Shown here piece by piece: positions 18,401 through 25,670 of a DNA stretch of 64,000 nucleotides (position 1 is its first letter; every line of letters begins with the position of its first letter). This DNA comes from Glycomyces sp. TRM65418 (GTDB lineage: Bacteria > Actinomycetota > Actinomycetes > Mycobacteriales > Micromonosporaceae): positions 282,932 through 346,931 of the forward strand of contig NZ_JAJFAX010000006.1 of NCBI RefSeq assembly GCF_019710475.1. Direction: 5' to 3'. Made by a program: the position numbers and the translations under genes. Under the pieces are notes generated by a model. The model was not told where the DNA came from and did no database searches. It was given only the letters and a program-made list of their open reading frames with translations.

Positions 18401-18527
18401 CCTCATACAGCGCCAGGAGCACTGCCGCGACCCACCCCGTGGCAAACCCCTGCTGGACCACCAACCAGGCGAGCGGGATCCCCAATACCCCGATCAGTCC
18501 GGTGAGCGCTTTACCCGCGACAGACAT
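15432..18527 (-). CDS. membrane-anchored NACHT NTPase with an FGE-like segment
   Basis: A 1031-residue STAND-class ATPase. Residues 1-56 form two membrane helices (ALTGLIGVLGIPLAWLVV and WVAAVLLALYEVVILLGAIV), then a basic juxtamembrane helix. The NACHT domain carries Walker A GAPGSGKST (162-170), Walker B CLILLDGLDEV (246-256) and sensor TSRPHGY (284-290). The winged-helix region ends around residue 490. Residues about 596-698 resemble a degenerate formylglycine-generating-enzyme (FGE-sulfatase) domain (GIWRSDVRAFIDWI, FRLPTSPEVEFLM), and about 330 further residues are unassigned. In bacteria such proteins are often phage sensors with a recognition C-terminus and an effector N-terminus. The TAA stop is formed by the IS end at 15432-15434, so the true C-terminus may be lost. 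Confidence 0.82.
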   Translation of the reverse strand: MSVAGKALTGLIGVLGIPLAWLVVQQGFATGWVAAVLLALYEVVILLGAIVASVAQQVVRRRIEQVMDVVDLALGRRVSRYARYYRRYVLEREGHINARDLAHTPSHIPELDAVYVDVGLAPGSPSGKAGGLLPAPRVDQTRRQSIHDFLDQERPAVCAVIGAPGSGKSTLLRHTARLAANQGKDRRRRIPVMLALRDHAESLTTKTSESPEPPPTLAHLIRADVGTLAVAEPPGWWEVQLRAGNCLILLDGLDEVARSEHRAAIAEWIEKQIAKHPKNDFVITSRPHGYKTAVIPQATVLQVRPFTTQQIRQFVLGWCRAAERLATGASGPEIDQRAREEAEDLISQLSSAPALMELAVNPLLLTMMVLVHRDRRSLPAGRADLYDQVCDVMLWRRQESKKLEVKPPGTVRQRILAALAYDMMVAETRDYPKHQVLEVFNRVLQQVDSDISAEDLLTALVETSGLLVEREKDLYAFAHHTLGEYLASKHIRSKNLVSTLVRSVGDPWWRETTLLYVTDADAHDIVEACLKKNTGASLALAFDCVWHGQLDREVRASLDRLLKEAFEDGADPERRRLIASALAAGHLSRLVTDEHGTMLCPYPIPEHLYWLFCEDTGVPFPEGMNEMELDPSRPAAGIWRSDVRAFIDWINSVDVPENATTFRLPTSPEVEFLMSNGTAQSQDAELRRTAWTASAQGTVARKSWSADESDPLEVTGEDLLIAVRLDLVHSPLIIDFILAGIRLDARAIADAFSRSLSHYSRGTYDDEVEYAFLTTKDLLLNVEIVRMLLQDSFPAYDLKRAHKLDFQLVHGLAKQLASTQPSARNLTHSLALARQLDDAFSSASQFSANFDPRTLDYASTRKTAFENVMGRTLTQVLTNVASDTEVMTHTDKKFAVPKETFELSLLECSGVFGYRLLFSESVDLDSLFEKLRVACSAMGGDNVNRREPIWAPSVAWKLLHTAEPVLTRTQRPLLKDFANVRIPALLLAGEAELAGNPSVASAFRSVAAGVTLLEHRLNGTAPLEIILLARE

Positions 18528-19168
18528 CCGTCAGCTCCTACCCACCTGCGGCACCACCCGGCAGGTGCGTAGCCGCACCGCCTACAGGCCGTGAATGAAT
18601 ATGAGGAAGGTTACCGCAACAGGCCACGGCCACATCGGCTTCGTTCAGCCGTTCGGTCCCTCCGACCGCACCTCCTCAGACAATTCCCAGCGTGTGGTGG
18701 GCTCCTGGCACCGCTTCTAAGGACGTTGTCGCCAACCCTCGGCAATGGTGGCGTCTACTGATCAAGGAGCTGTTTGACTCTCTAGGCGTGATTCGACTCC
18801 GAGGGTGCGCGCACCCTGCGCACCCTGGCGCGGACATACCCGCGCACCCTGCCTATACCGAGCGGGTCCTGGAACGATTGCCGCATCCATCTAGCGCCTG
18901 CGTTGTCCTTGACGGTGAGCGCGGCGATCACCGCTCGTTCGCACCGGTTTGATCCTGACGCGGGACGGAGCGGGACCCGTTCTGCCGGATCCAGTGATCC
19001 TGAGGTGATCAAAGGCGGGTTGGCCGCGGCGCCCGGGGAGCCAATAAGGGAGCCAATAGATCGAGAAAATGATGACCAATGACGACCGACTGAGACCGGC
19101 AGTGACTGCTGCCCTTCGGCATTGAGCAGCATATCCATTCAAAAAACCGGATATTACGATATATAAAT
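18528..19168. other. non-coding stretch with GGGTGCGCG repeats and an AT-rich att arm
   Basis: I see no convincing gene. Bases 18805-18862 hold several copies of the motif GCGCACCCTG and end in CTATA, a minus-strand version of the repeat found at 20604 and 26829. Bases 19037-19063 contain two AGCCAATA units like the AGCCAAA pair just after the integrase stop (19308-19328), so this may be the tail of a lost integrase gene. Bases 19135-19168 are strikingly AT-rich and abut the tRNA fragment. Confidence 0.5.
18805..18862 (-). repeat. dispersed palindromic GGGTGCGCG repeat, copy 1
   Basis: Read on the minus strand it contains TATAGGCAGGGTGCGCGG, shared with copies at 20641 and 26866, and a further GGGTGCGCGCACCC palindrome. 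It lacks the 35-bp upstream block (GGTCTCACCGGAC...) that the other two copies share. Confidence 0.55.
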
Positions 19169-19227
19169 TTAGCTTGAGGTGCTAGTGTCCTATTATGGAC
19201 GTGGGGGTTCAAGTCCCCCCTCGCGCA
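19169..19227 (+). other. 3' half of tRNA-Leu(GAG): attachment-site remnant
   Basis: The sequence folds as the 3' part of a tRNA-Leu. It has an anticodon stem-loop with GAG at 19176-19178, a long variable arm (GTCC...GGAC) typical of class II tRNAs, a T arm GGGGG-TTCAAGT-CCCCC, and the 3' acceptor strand CTCGCGC plus discriminator A. The 5' acceptor strand and D arm are missing and replaced by AT-rich sequence. A fragment from the anticodon loop to the 3' end is what integration into a tRNA gene leaves at the distal att site. A tyrosine integrase lies 100 bp away. Confidence 0.75.
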
Positions 19228-19235
19228 CAGAATCG

Positions 19236-19265
19236 AAGGCCCTGGGCAACCGGGGCCTTCTTTTT
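19236..19265 (+). terminator. rho-independent terminator
   Basis: The hairpin AAGGCCC...GGGGCCTT is followed by CTTTTT, just 8 bp after the tRNA-Leu 3' fragment. It was presumably the terminator of the tRNA gene and is also placed to stop transcription between this site and the integrase. Confidence 0.75.
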
Positions 19266-19329
19266 CATGCTTGCTCCTTCCTGCTTCCGTTGGTGCCCGC
19301 TAGGGGTGAGCCAAATTGTGAGCCAAAAG

Positions 19330-20598
19330 TTAACCAATATTCCGTCCCTTTAGGTCCCAGGTCCAGCCGCTCACGGCGTCGTCGATCAGTTCGGCACCTC
19401 CGGTGATGACTGGCCTGAGCTGGTGTCGGTACACCATCCGAGTCGTGGCGATGTCCTTGTGCCCGACGAGGTCGGCGATGAGCTCGATCGGCGCGCCCCG
19501 GTCGGACAGGATCGACACGTAGGTGTGGCGCAGTTCCCGCGGCGTCCACGAGCCGGCGATCCCTGCTTTGGCCACCACGGCCCTGAACTGGGTTCTGATG
19601 ACTTGCGCGTGCGGGACGGTGTCGTGCCGGGTGCCGAAGACGTAGACGATTCCAACCGACTTCCAGCCGTGCACGGCCCGCCATTGCCGCTGCCGCACTT
19701 GGTGGCCGCGAAGCAGGTCGATGACCAGTTGCGGGAGCGCGGACGTGCGTCGGCTCTTCGGAGTCTTAGTGTCGCCGTCTTCGCGTACCGAGCGCCACAC
19801 CTCGACGTGGGGCGGAAGATCATGATCGTGGACGCGTCCGCACGAGCACTGCTGGCCCTTGAGGGGGTTGAGGTGGAGATGGCGCCATTCGAGTGGTCGG
19901 GCCTCCTCGGTCCGGATGCCGGTAAGCGCGGAGATCGCGATGTAGGCGCCGATCGGCTTGCCCGCACTGGCTGCCAGGAGTGCGCGGATCCGGGTGAGGT
20001 CCAGGGCCTTGCTCGGCCGGCCCGGTGTGCCGCGGGGCGGGTCGACGAGCTTGGCGACGTTCCGCTCGACACGGCCGCGCGCCTCGGCGTCGAGGTCCGC
20101 GGTCACCTTGGGGCTGACGGAGGTGTCGATCAGGGTGGCGATGTCGACCGCGTCCTGCTCGCTGCGCCCGACGACGACCAGCGAGCCGCCGGGCCGCAAC
20201 GCGCCGGCCGCGGCGTCGAGCCCACCCGTGCAGCGCAGCAGCCAGGACGAGGCGGCCACCATCCCCAGGCGCTGCTCGACGGCGAGTTTGGCCGCGACCG
20301 TGGTGCGGGTGACGTGATAGGCGGTCGTGCGCCGCCGCGGTGCATCAGGCAGCGCCGCGAGCGCGGCGTGGGTGGCGCGGGTGCGCCAGAACAGGCGGGC
20401 GGCGCGGCCCGCGAGCGGCAGCGCGGCCCAGCCGGGCAGATCGATGGCCGCGACCGGTCCGGTCGGGGCCAGCTCGACCAGGAGCCCGTCGACCAGGTCG
20501 GCGGGTCCCTCGACGGTCCACACCGACAGCGGCACGTCGAGACTGCCGCAGCGGTTCACCGCCAACTGCGGCTTCGAAGCAGTAGTACGGTTCGGCAA
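19330..20598 (-). CDS. tyrosine integrase catalytic domain with an atypical N-terminal half
   Basis: A 422-residue frame from a TTG at 20598. Residues about 190-410 are a tyrosine recombinase: ALTGIRTEEARPLEW (first catalytic Arg), TKTPKSRRTSALP (Lys), WTPRELRHTYVSIL (H/R box) and LIADLVGHKDIATTRMVYRH (second His and the nucleophile Tyr). The N-terminal half (residues 1-185) lacks the usual SAM-like core-binding domain. Instead it carries LRPGGSLVVVGRSEQDAVDI, reminiscent of a class I methyltransferase strand, and joins the integrase near AEARGRVERNVAKLV. It probably arose by recombination and may be unable to integrate normally. The gene points towards the tRNA-Leu fragment. Confidence 0.75.
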   Translation of the reverse strand: MPNRTTASKPQLAVNRCGSLDVPLSVWTVEGPADLVDGLLVELAPTGPVAAIDLPGWAALPLAGRAARLFWRTRATHAALAALPDAPRRRTTAYHVTRTTVAAKLAVEQRLGMVAASSWLLRCTGGLDAAAGALRPGGSLVVVGRSEQDAVDIATLIDTSVSPKVTADLDAEARGRVERNVAKLVDPPRGTPGRPSKALDLTRIRALLAASAGKPIGAYIAISALTGIRTEEARPLEWRHLHLNPLKGQQCSCGRVHDHDLPPHVEVWRSVREDGDTKTPKSRRTSALPQLVIDLLRGHQVRQRQWRAVHGWKSVGIVYVFGTRHDTVPHAQVIRTQFRAVVAKAGIAGSWTPRELRHTYVSILSDRGAPIELIADLVGHKDIATTRMVYRHQLRPVITGGAELIDDAVSGWTWDLKGRNIG

Positions 20599-20603
20599 GT
20601 GAT

Positions 20604-20700
20604 GGTCTCACCGGACACCGATAGATCTAGGCTTCTTCTATAGGCAGGGTGCGCGGCCACTTCCGTAGCGGGTGCGCGAGGCTGCGCGCACCCAACGGAC
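20604..20700 (+). repeat. dispersed palindromic GGGTGCGCG repeat, copy 2
   Basis: Bases 20604-20660 match 26829-26886 almost exactly (GGTCTCACCGGAC, then CCGATAGATC, then AGGCTTCTTCTATAGG, then CAGGGTGCGCGGCC). They are followed by a second GGGTGCGCG and an inverted CGCGCACCC. The repeat sits directly upstream of the integrase start, so it could supply that gene's promoter or be a recombination site. Bases 20701-20932 hold nothing recognisable. Confidence 0.6.
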
Positions 20701-20932
20701 AAGACGGAAACCCCTCCGGTCACCACTTGCGCGGGAACCACTATAGGGGGCGTCCCGGGGAGTCGGTCTCGAGCCAGGCGGCATTCAGGCCGCTGACGCG
20801 GTAGAGGGAATCAAGGAGAGTCGATCCACGCTGCGGTTCGAGCTTGAAGCTACCGATCGGTGACTGCCAAGTTCAAAGCATCGAGTGAGCGAGTTTAGAA
20901 CGGGTTTCGAACTTCGCGGTGGAGACGAAAAG

Positions 20933-20961
20933 GGGCGACACGGCGGTGAGCCGTGCCGCCC
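20933..20961 (-). terminator. hairpin terminator after the secreted-protein gene
   Basis: A 12-bp stem with one mismatch (GGGCGACACGGC / GCCGTGCCGCCC) and 5-nt loop, 13 bp beyond the stop of the gene at 20974. There is no U-tract, as is common in actinomycetes. Confidence 0.5.
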
Positions 20962-20973
20962 GAGGCGTATGGG

Positions 20974-21741
20974 TCAAAGGCCGCTGACCTTGACCGGGAA
21001 CTTGTCGATCTGGGCGATGGTGTTCTCTGGGTCGTCGGGTATGACCAGCTTGATCGGGTTCTCCAGCTGGTAGATCTCACCCTTGGGCGGGAAGTTGTCC
21101 AGTTGGCCGATGAGCTTGCCGGGCTCTTTGGTGCTCAGCACCAGTGGTTCTTCCGTGCGTCCGGCCAGCGCGATGAGCTGTTCGGGCGGGCGCTCGATGG
21201 TCATGGTGAAGTCGAGGAACATGGTCTGCTCCCACTGGGGCGGCGATTGGGAGAGCATCTTCACCAGCGAGTCCGGTGTCGTCTCGAAATCGCCCTGTTC
21301 GAGGGTGATCTCGCCCAGGCCCTGGTCCTGCTCCGCGGAGTCGGTCGGCGCTGCGGTGCCCTCGCTGGTCGCGGAGAACCCGGTGATCTTCATCGGCGTG
21401 GTGCCCGGGTTGAAGGGATCGGGCTGCTTGATGGTGAAGGTCAGTTTGCCGGTCAGCCCGGGGATGTTGAGTACCGTCGACTCCTCACCCGGTGCGGGGC
21501 CGGCGGCTGCGCCGTTGGCGAGCCCCAGGTCGAAGGGCCCGATCTCGACGCCCAGCGGGATCTCACTGCCGGGGGTGAGGTCGAGCTGCTCGGGCAGCGG
21601 GGGCCCCTGAGCAGGCGGATTGGAGGCCGCGCCTGTACCGGCGGCGGCCAGCAGCAGGAAGGCGGCGGCCGCTACCGGTGCCAGGCGTCGCCACGGTCGG
21701 CGCCTGCCGCTGTGGTCCTCAAAGTGTACGTTCACGGGCAT
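20974..21741 (-). CDS. secreted hypothetical protein
   Basis: A 255-residue protein starting MPVNVHFEDHSGRRRPWRRL behind a GAGGAG site. An Arg-rich n-region is followed by the hydrophobic core LAPVAAAAFLLLAAAGTGAA, a Sec signal with likely cleavage after AASN-proximal Ala. The mature part is acidic, rich in Pro and Thr, and built of beta-like stretches (KLTFTIKQPDPFNPG, FLDFTMTIERPP, LVIPDDPENTIAQID). No Cys and no catalytic motif are visible, and no family is recognised. It lies beside the Cys-rich protein gene with the same orientation but a separate terminator. Confidence 0.65.
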   Translation of the reverse strand: MPVNVHFEDHSGRRRPWRRLAPVAAAAFLLLAAAGTGAASNPPAQGPPLPEQLDLTPGSEIPLGVEIGPFDLGLANGAAAGPAPGEESTVLNIPGLTGKLTFTIKQPDPFNPGTTPMKITGFSATSEGTAAPTDSAEQDQGLGEITLEQGDFETTPDSLVKMLSQSPPQWEQTMFLDFTMTIERPPEQLIALAGRTEEPLVLSTKEPGKLIGQLDNFPPKGEIYQLENPIKLVIPDDPENTIAQIDKFPVKVSGL

Positions 21742-21888
21742 GTCTCCTCACGATGTGGTGATGGACCGGTGGTAGGCGCGCCTGCGCCAGAAGGTTCCTG
21801 ATACACAGACTCAACCTCACTAACCATTGCATTAAGCGCATATAACCTAACTGTGAGTGATTGTCGTTGTCGGGTTTCTAGAGCCACG

Positions 21889-22040
21889 CCCCTTAGGCCT
21901 GCGGAGGACGGCGGCGGTGCGGGCGAGGCCGGTGCCTTGGTTGCCGACGAGGGCGGCTCCCGCGGCTCCACCGACATCACCCTCATCCCCGGGGCCGTGG
22001 CCATCAACGTCCAGTACGCCTTTCAGGGAGGCGATCCTTG
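21889..22040 (+). pseudogene. inverted fragmentary copy of the Cys-rich protein gene
   Basis: Plus-strand translation gives RPAEDGGGAGEAGALV, then GSTDITLIPGAVAIN, then VQYAF. It aligns with GPAQDGGGPGEGGPLV, GSTDITIIPGVVAIK and VEYTV of the intact gene at 22171, which runs the other way. Only the central third is kept, with no N-terminal or Cys-containing C-terminal parts. It is the remnant of a second, inverted family member. Confidence 0.65.
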
Positions 22041-22118
22041 CCCGGGTCGGGGCCCGTATGCTGCCGCTACATGAGCTGCGAGGCCCCTCGATGCGGTTTG
22101 GGAAGATCTCGCTGTCAG

Positions 22119-22163
22119 ACTCCGCCGGCCCGGGAGACCGTTCGATTTCCGGGCCGGCGGAGT
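22119..22163 (-). terminator. 15-bp perfect hairpin terminator
   Basis: The arms ACTCCGCCGGCCCGG and CCGGGCCGGCGGAGT enclose a 15-nt loop, starting 8 bp after the stop of the Cys-rich gene at 22171. There is no U-tract. Confidence 0.65.
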
Positions 22164-22170
22164 GGTGGGA

Positions 22171-22773
22171 TCAGGGCAGCAGGCAGAAGAGGTTGTTCGC
22201 GCTGAAGCTCTGGCACTGCCAGCCGAAGCCGAGGTAGCAGGCCTGGCCGCTGACCCCGAAGCACAGCTTCTCGCCGGAGAAGCCGATCGTCAGGTCGGCT
22301 TTGGCGACGACGACGCTGGGATGGAGATCGATGGTGGCGTGCGTACGCGACAGCTCGAAGCTGGAGCTGCCCACCCCGTTGCCGAAGATCGTCGGGGTGA
22401 CCGTGACCGACGCCTTCCAGTCGTCGCCCATCTGGACGGTGTACTCGACCTTGATGGCCACGACCCCGGGGATGATGGTGATGTCGGTAGAGCCGCCGGG
22501 GCCGCCCTCATCGTCGCTCTCGTCGTAGGCGACCAAGGGGCCGCCCTCGCCCGGACCACCGCCGTCCTGCGCGGGTCCCACCTTGATCGGCGAGGGGTTT
22601 TCCAGGTGACGGGCGACGGCCTCGAAGTACTGTCCCCGAAGGTCATTTACCTCCATGCCCGTTTTCGCGGAGAGGTACGCCCACTGCTCGGGATGCGAGG
22701 GCGAGAACAGGGCGTTGGCGAGGAGTCGATCGGATGCGGTGTATTGATCGGTCCTGACGAGTTGATCGGTCAT
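22171..22773 (-). CDS. Cys-rich C-terminal protein of unknown function
   Basis: A 200-residue protein without a signal peptide. Residues 1-65 look helical (SDRLLANALFSPSHPEQWAY, MEVNDLRGQYFEAVARHLEN). A flexible Gly/Asp/Pro linker (GGGPGEGGPLVAYDESDDEG) follows. The C-terminal 110 residues alternate beta-like strands (TDITIIPGVVAIKVEYTV, TIDLHPSVVVAKADLTIGF) and end with four Cys spaced 7, 7 and 9 residues apart, up to a terminal FCLLP. The domain order (helical leader, acidic linker, Cys-rich tail) resembles ribosomally made peptide precursors or exported toxins, but no modifying enzyme or exporter is adjacent. A partial inverted copy lies at 21889. Confidence 0.6.
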   Translation of the reverse strand: MTDQLVRTDQYTASDRLLANALFSPSHPEQWAYLSAKTGMEVNDLRGQYFEAVARHLENPSPIKVGPAQDGGGPGEGGPLVAYDESDDEGGPGGSTDITIIPGVVAIKVEYTVQMGDDWKASVTVTPTIFGNGVGSSSFELSRTHATIDLHPSVVVAKADLTIGFSGEKLCFGVSGQACYLGFGWQCQSFSANNLFCLLP

Positions 22774-22984
22774 GGTGAGCCTCCTTGGATGGTGGTTGCA
22801 TGGTTGCTCTCTCAGGACACCACGGGCCGGGGTGACCGGTGCCGCTTTCTACGACCGAGGATTGTCGTACATCCGATACGGCGCGTTGAAGCCCCTCGCC
22901 GGCAACAAGATCCACCCGAACCGGAGGTCCAGCACGGCCGCGAGATCACCGTGGCGGCTTCCCGGGCGGCTCTGTTCGTTCCAA

Positions 22985-23326
22985 CGGGGGCGGAAGCGAG
23001 CGCCCGAACGGATCCGGTCGGCTCGCCGAGGTGGGCCTTGAGGAAGCGGCGGGTGCGGTTCCATTCGTTCATGGCCGCGTAGCCGCGCTCGGCCCACTCG
23101 CGCGGGACGGTCTGGTAGGCGCGGGCGCGCAGGACCAGGATGTCGGCGTCGGGGCCCTCGGCGCGGACCTGGACGATGTGCCGCTCCCAGAGGGCGACGA
23201 TGCCGCCGTTCTCGTCGACGAGGTAGCGGATGTCGAGGTGCCTCAGCGCCGCGATGATCCGGTCGGCGACCGCCTTCGCCGCAGCTCCAGGCGCCCCGCC
23301 GATCTCGAGAACGCGCAGCCCCGGCC
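22985..23326 (-). pseudogene. YbjN-domain protein fragment, cut by an IS
   Basis: The minus-strand reading contains ADRIIAALRHLDIRYLVDEN, then GGIVALWERHIVQVRAEG, and ends in AMNEWNRTRRFLKAHLG, the typical YbjN/sensory-regulator fold ending in an NEWN motif. The 5' side is severed by the IS at 23330, and the sequence on the far side of the IS does not obviously continue the protein. It is not expected to be functional. Confidence 0.6.
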
Positions 23327-23329
23327 TTA

Positions 23330-24189
23330 GAGCTTGTCTCAGTTGGCTCTCAACGGATCTGGTATAGACCTGGTGTGGACGAGTTCGCCAAACGTCTTGT
23401 ACCCGATGGGCTCTGGGAGATCGTCGAACCGCTCGTACCGGAGGCGCCCAGGCGTGCTCAGGGCGGTGGCATTGCCCGAGCCGATGACCGTGTGACCTTC
23501 GGTGCGATCGTGTTCGTGCTGACCACCGGCTGCGCATGGCGGCACCTGCCGCCGACCTTCGGCGTCTCCCACCAGACCGCACACCGGCGCTTTGTCGAGT
23601 GGTCCGAGGCCGGGCTCTGGGCGAAGCTCCACCGGGCCGTCCTCGACCGGCTCGGCGCCGCCGGCAACATCGACTGGTCCAGGGCGATCGTCGATGTGGC
23701 GAGTCTGCGGGCCAAAAAGGGGGATCACTGACCGGACCAAACCCGGTCGATCGCGGCAAGCCGGGCTCGAAGATCCATGTCCTGACCGACCGGAACGGCC
23801 TGTCGCTGGCGCTGGCCGTCTCCGCCGCGAACCTGCACGACTCCCAAGCACTGGAGCCGCTGGTGCAGGGCATTCCGAAGATCCGGTCCCGGCGCGGCCC
23901 GCGCCGCCGCAAACCGGCGAAGCTCCACGCCGACAAGGCCTACGACATCCCCGACTGCCACCGGGCACTGCGCGAGCGGCGCATCGGCGACCGCATCGCC
24001 CGCCGCGGCATCGAAACCTCAGCCAGACTCGGCCGCCACCGGTGGGCGATCGAACGCACCATCGCCTGGCTCGGCGGCTACCGTCGCCTGACTTTGCGAT
24101 ACGAACGCCACGGCCACCTGTTCGCCGCGTTCCTCGCCCTAGACGCGGCCATCACCTGCTACAAGAAACTCGCCAACTGAGACAAGCTC
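23330..24189 (+). mobile_element. IS5-family (IS427-group-like) element with TTA target duplication
   Basis: An 860-bp element with matching ends (GAGCTTGTCTCAGTTGGC at the left, its complement at the right) and flanking TTA at 23327-23329 and 24190-24192. It is the only copy in the window with both clean ends and a direct duplication. It has inserted next to, or into, a YbjN gene. Confidence 0.85.
23375..24180 (+). pseudogene. IS5-family transposase in two frames
   Basis: The first part starts at a GTG (MDEFAKRLVPDGLWEIVEPL) and stops at 23731 after LRAKKGDH. The remainder (GGSLTGPNPVDRGKPGSK onward to KKLAN) lies in the -1 frame. The junction is AAAAAGGGGG (about 23715-23724), and reading back one base there gives RAKKGGSLTG, exactly the sequence expected from the intact copy (RAKEGGSLTG). 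This could be a real programmed -1 slip, as some IS5-group elements use, or a one-base mutation. Catalytic residues are all present across the two frames. Confidence 0.7.
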
Positions 24190-24490
24190 TTAGAGGGCAT
24201 CTCGCGCGTCCCTGGCGAACGCGGCACGGCGACCGCGGCCGACCGCATGGCGAACGGCGTCCCGGTGGCGCCGAAGGTCTGGAGTCAACTCGTAGAAGCG
24301 GCTCAGCGGCTCGGGGCGACGCTTCCCGCCGCGACCTGAACCTGCTCGGCGTCTGACGGCGCCCCAGCAGATTTCCGCAAGACCGCGCTTTGACCGACAG
24401 CGGGCAGCGTCCTGACCGTGCCGCCCCGCCGGATCCGGGCGGGAGGAACGAGTGCTTCGCCACGGACGCCATGTCTCCGTGCTGGAAAGC

Positions 24491-25435
24491 TCACGCGGTG
24501 GAGATGGTGGTCTTGGTGAGCCGCTCGGAGACCTCCCAGACGCGGGCAGCCGCTTCGGCGCTGCGCAGGGGCGGGTACAGCCGTTGCTCGGCGGGCGGGC
24601 CGCCGAGGCCGCCGAGGCCGTTGGGGCCGTAGAGCGCGCCGCGCTTTGCGGCGGGATCGGTGGCGGCCATGAGCGCGGGCAGTGCCGCGGTCTCGACCGT
24701 GCCCAGCAGGATGCCGCGGGTCGAGAGCCAGCGGATCAGGCGGACCTGCGCGGTGTCCTCGCTGCGGCCGAGCTCGGGCCGGGCCGCAAGCAGACTCGTC
24801 GGGGCCACCCCCGGATGAGCCAGGTTGCTGGTGATGCCCCACCCGCCGGCCCTGCTGCGCCGGTCCAGTTCCAGACCGAACAGGCCGAACGCGATCTTGG
24901 ATTGGCTGTAGGCGCGCCTGCCGCGGTAGCCGCGCTCCCAGTTCAGGTCGTCCCAGTTGATCGCTCCGCGCCACGCGGCGACGCTGATCTGCGAGGTCAC
25001 GCGGGCACGGCCCGCCCGCAGCAGCGGCATCAGGTGGGCGACGAGCGCGAAGTGGCCGAGATGGTTGGTGCCGAACTGCAGCTCGAACCCGTCTGCGGTG
25101 GTCTGCCGGTTCGGCGGCTCCATCACGCCGGCGTTGTTGACGAGTATGTGGATCGGGCGGCCCTCCGCGCGGAGGGTTTCGCCGAGGGCCGCGACCGACT
25201 CGAGCGAGGACAGGTCGAGGCTGCGCAGCGAGACCTCCGCGCTCGGTGTGCCGCGGCGGATCTCCGCGATCGCGTTCTCGCCCTTGCCTTGGTTGCGCAC
25301 CGGCATGACGACTTCCGCGCCGGCCGCGGCGAGCCGGGCGGCTATGCCCAGTCCCATGCCGTCACTGGCACCGGTGACCAGCGCGCGCTTCCCCGACAGA
25401 TCCGGGACGACGATGTCGATCGCTCGACGTGACAT
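24491..25435 (-). CDS. short-chain dehydrogenase/reductase
   Basis: A 314-residue SDR of the retinol-dehydrogenase/WWOX-like group. Cofactor motif [19 protein letters not shown] motif [10 protein letters not shown], and active-site Tyr-Lys in [19 protein letters not shown], with Ser in [12 protein letters not shown] start at 25435 ([20 protein letters not shown]). It is divergent from the MmyB-like regulator at 25671, a pairing common in actinomycetes where the regulator controls the oxidoreductase. Substrate unknown. Confidence 0.85.
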   Translation of the reverse strand: MSRRAIDIVVPDLSGKRALVTGASDGMGLGIAARLAAAGAEVVMPVRNQGKGENAIAEIRRGTPSAEVSLRSLDLSSLESVAALGETLRAEGRPIHILVNNAGVMEPPNRQTTADGFELQFGTNHLGHFALVAHLMPLLRAGRARVTSQISVAAWRGAINWDDLNWERGYRGRRAYSQSKIAFGLFGLELDRRSRAGGWGITSNLAHPGVAPTSLLAARPELGRSEDTAQVRLIRWLSTRGILLGTVETAALPALMAATDPAAKRGALYGPNGLGGLGGPPAEQRLYPPLRSAEAAARVWEVSERLTKTTISTA

Positions 25436-25670
25436 GGTGCTCCTCCTTCTGATGCCTGCTGCGATCACCATCGCCGACGACGCGGCGTCTATCCAGGACT
25501 TCCCGATCCGCGGCTGCAGGAGCCGCCCCTCGAACGCCGGACAGGCCGTCACCGACCCGCCGCTCTCCGGCTCAGAAGGTCGCGCCTCGCCGCCTGAAGG
25601 GGGGATCGTCAAGTCGTGGCTGGGCACGCTCGGCGGCTGTATACATGGAGTTCTCAAGAAGGAGGCACCC

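Noticed and set aside
18782..19142. Overlapping minus-strand frames of 83-118 codons
   Set aside because: They span the GCGCACCCTG repeats and the AT-rich att arm; no protein-like conservation.
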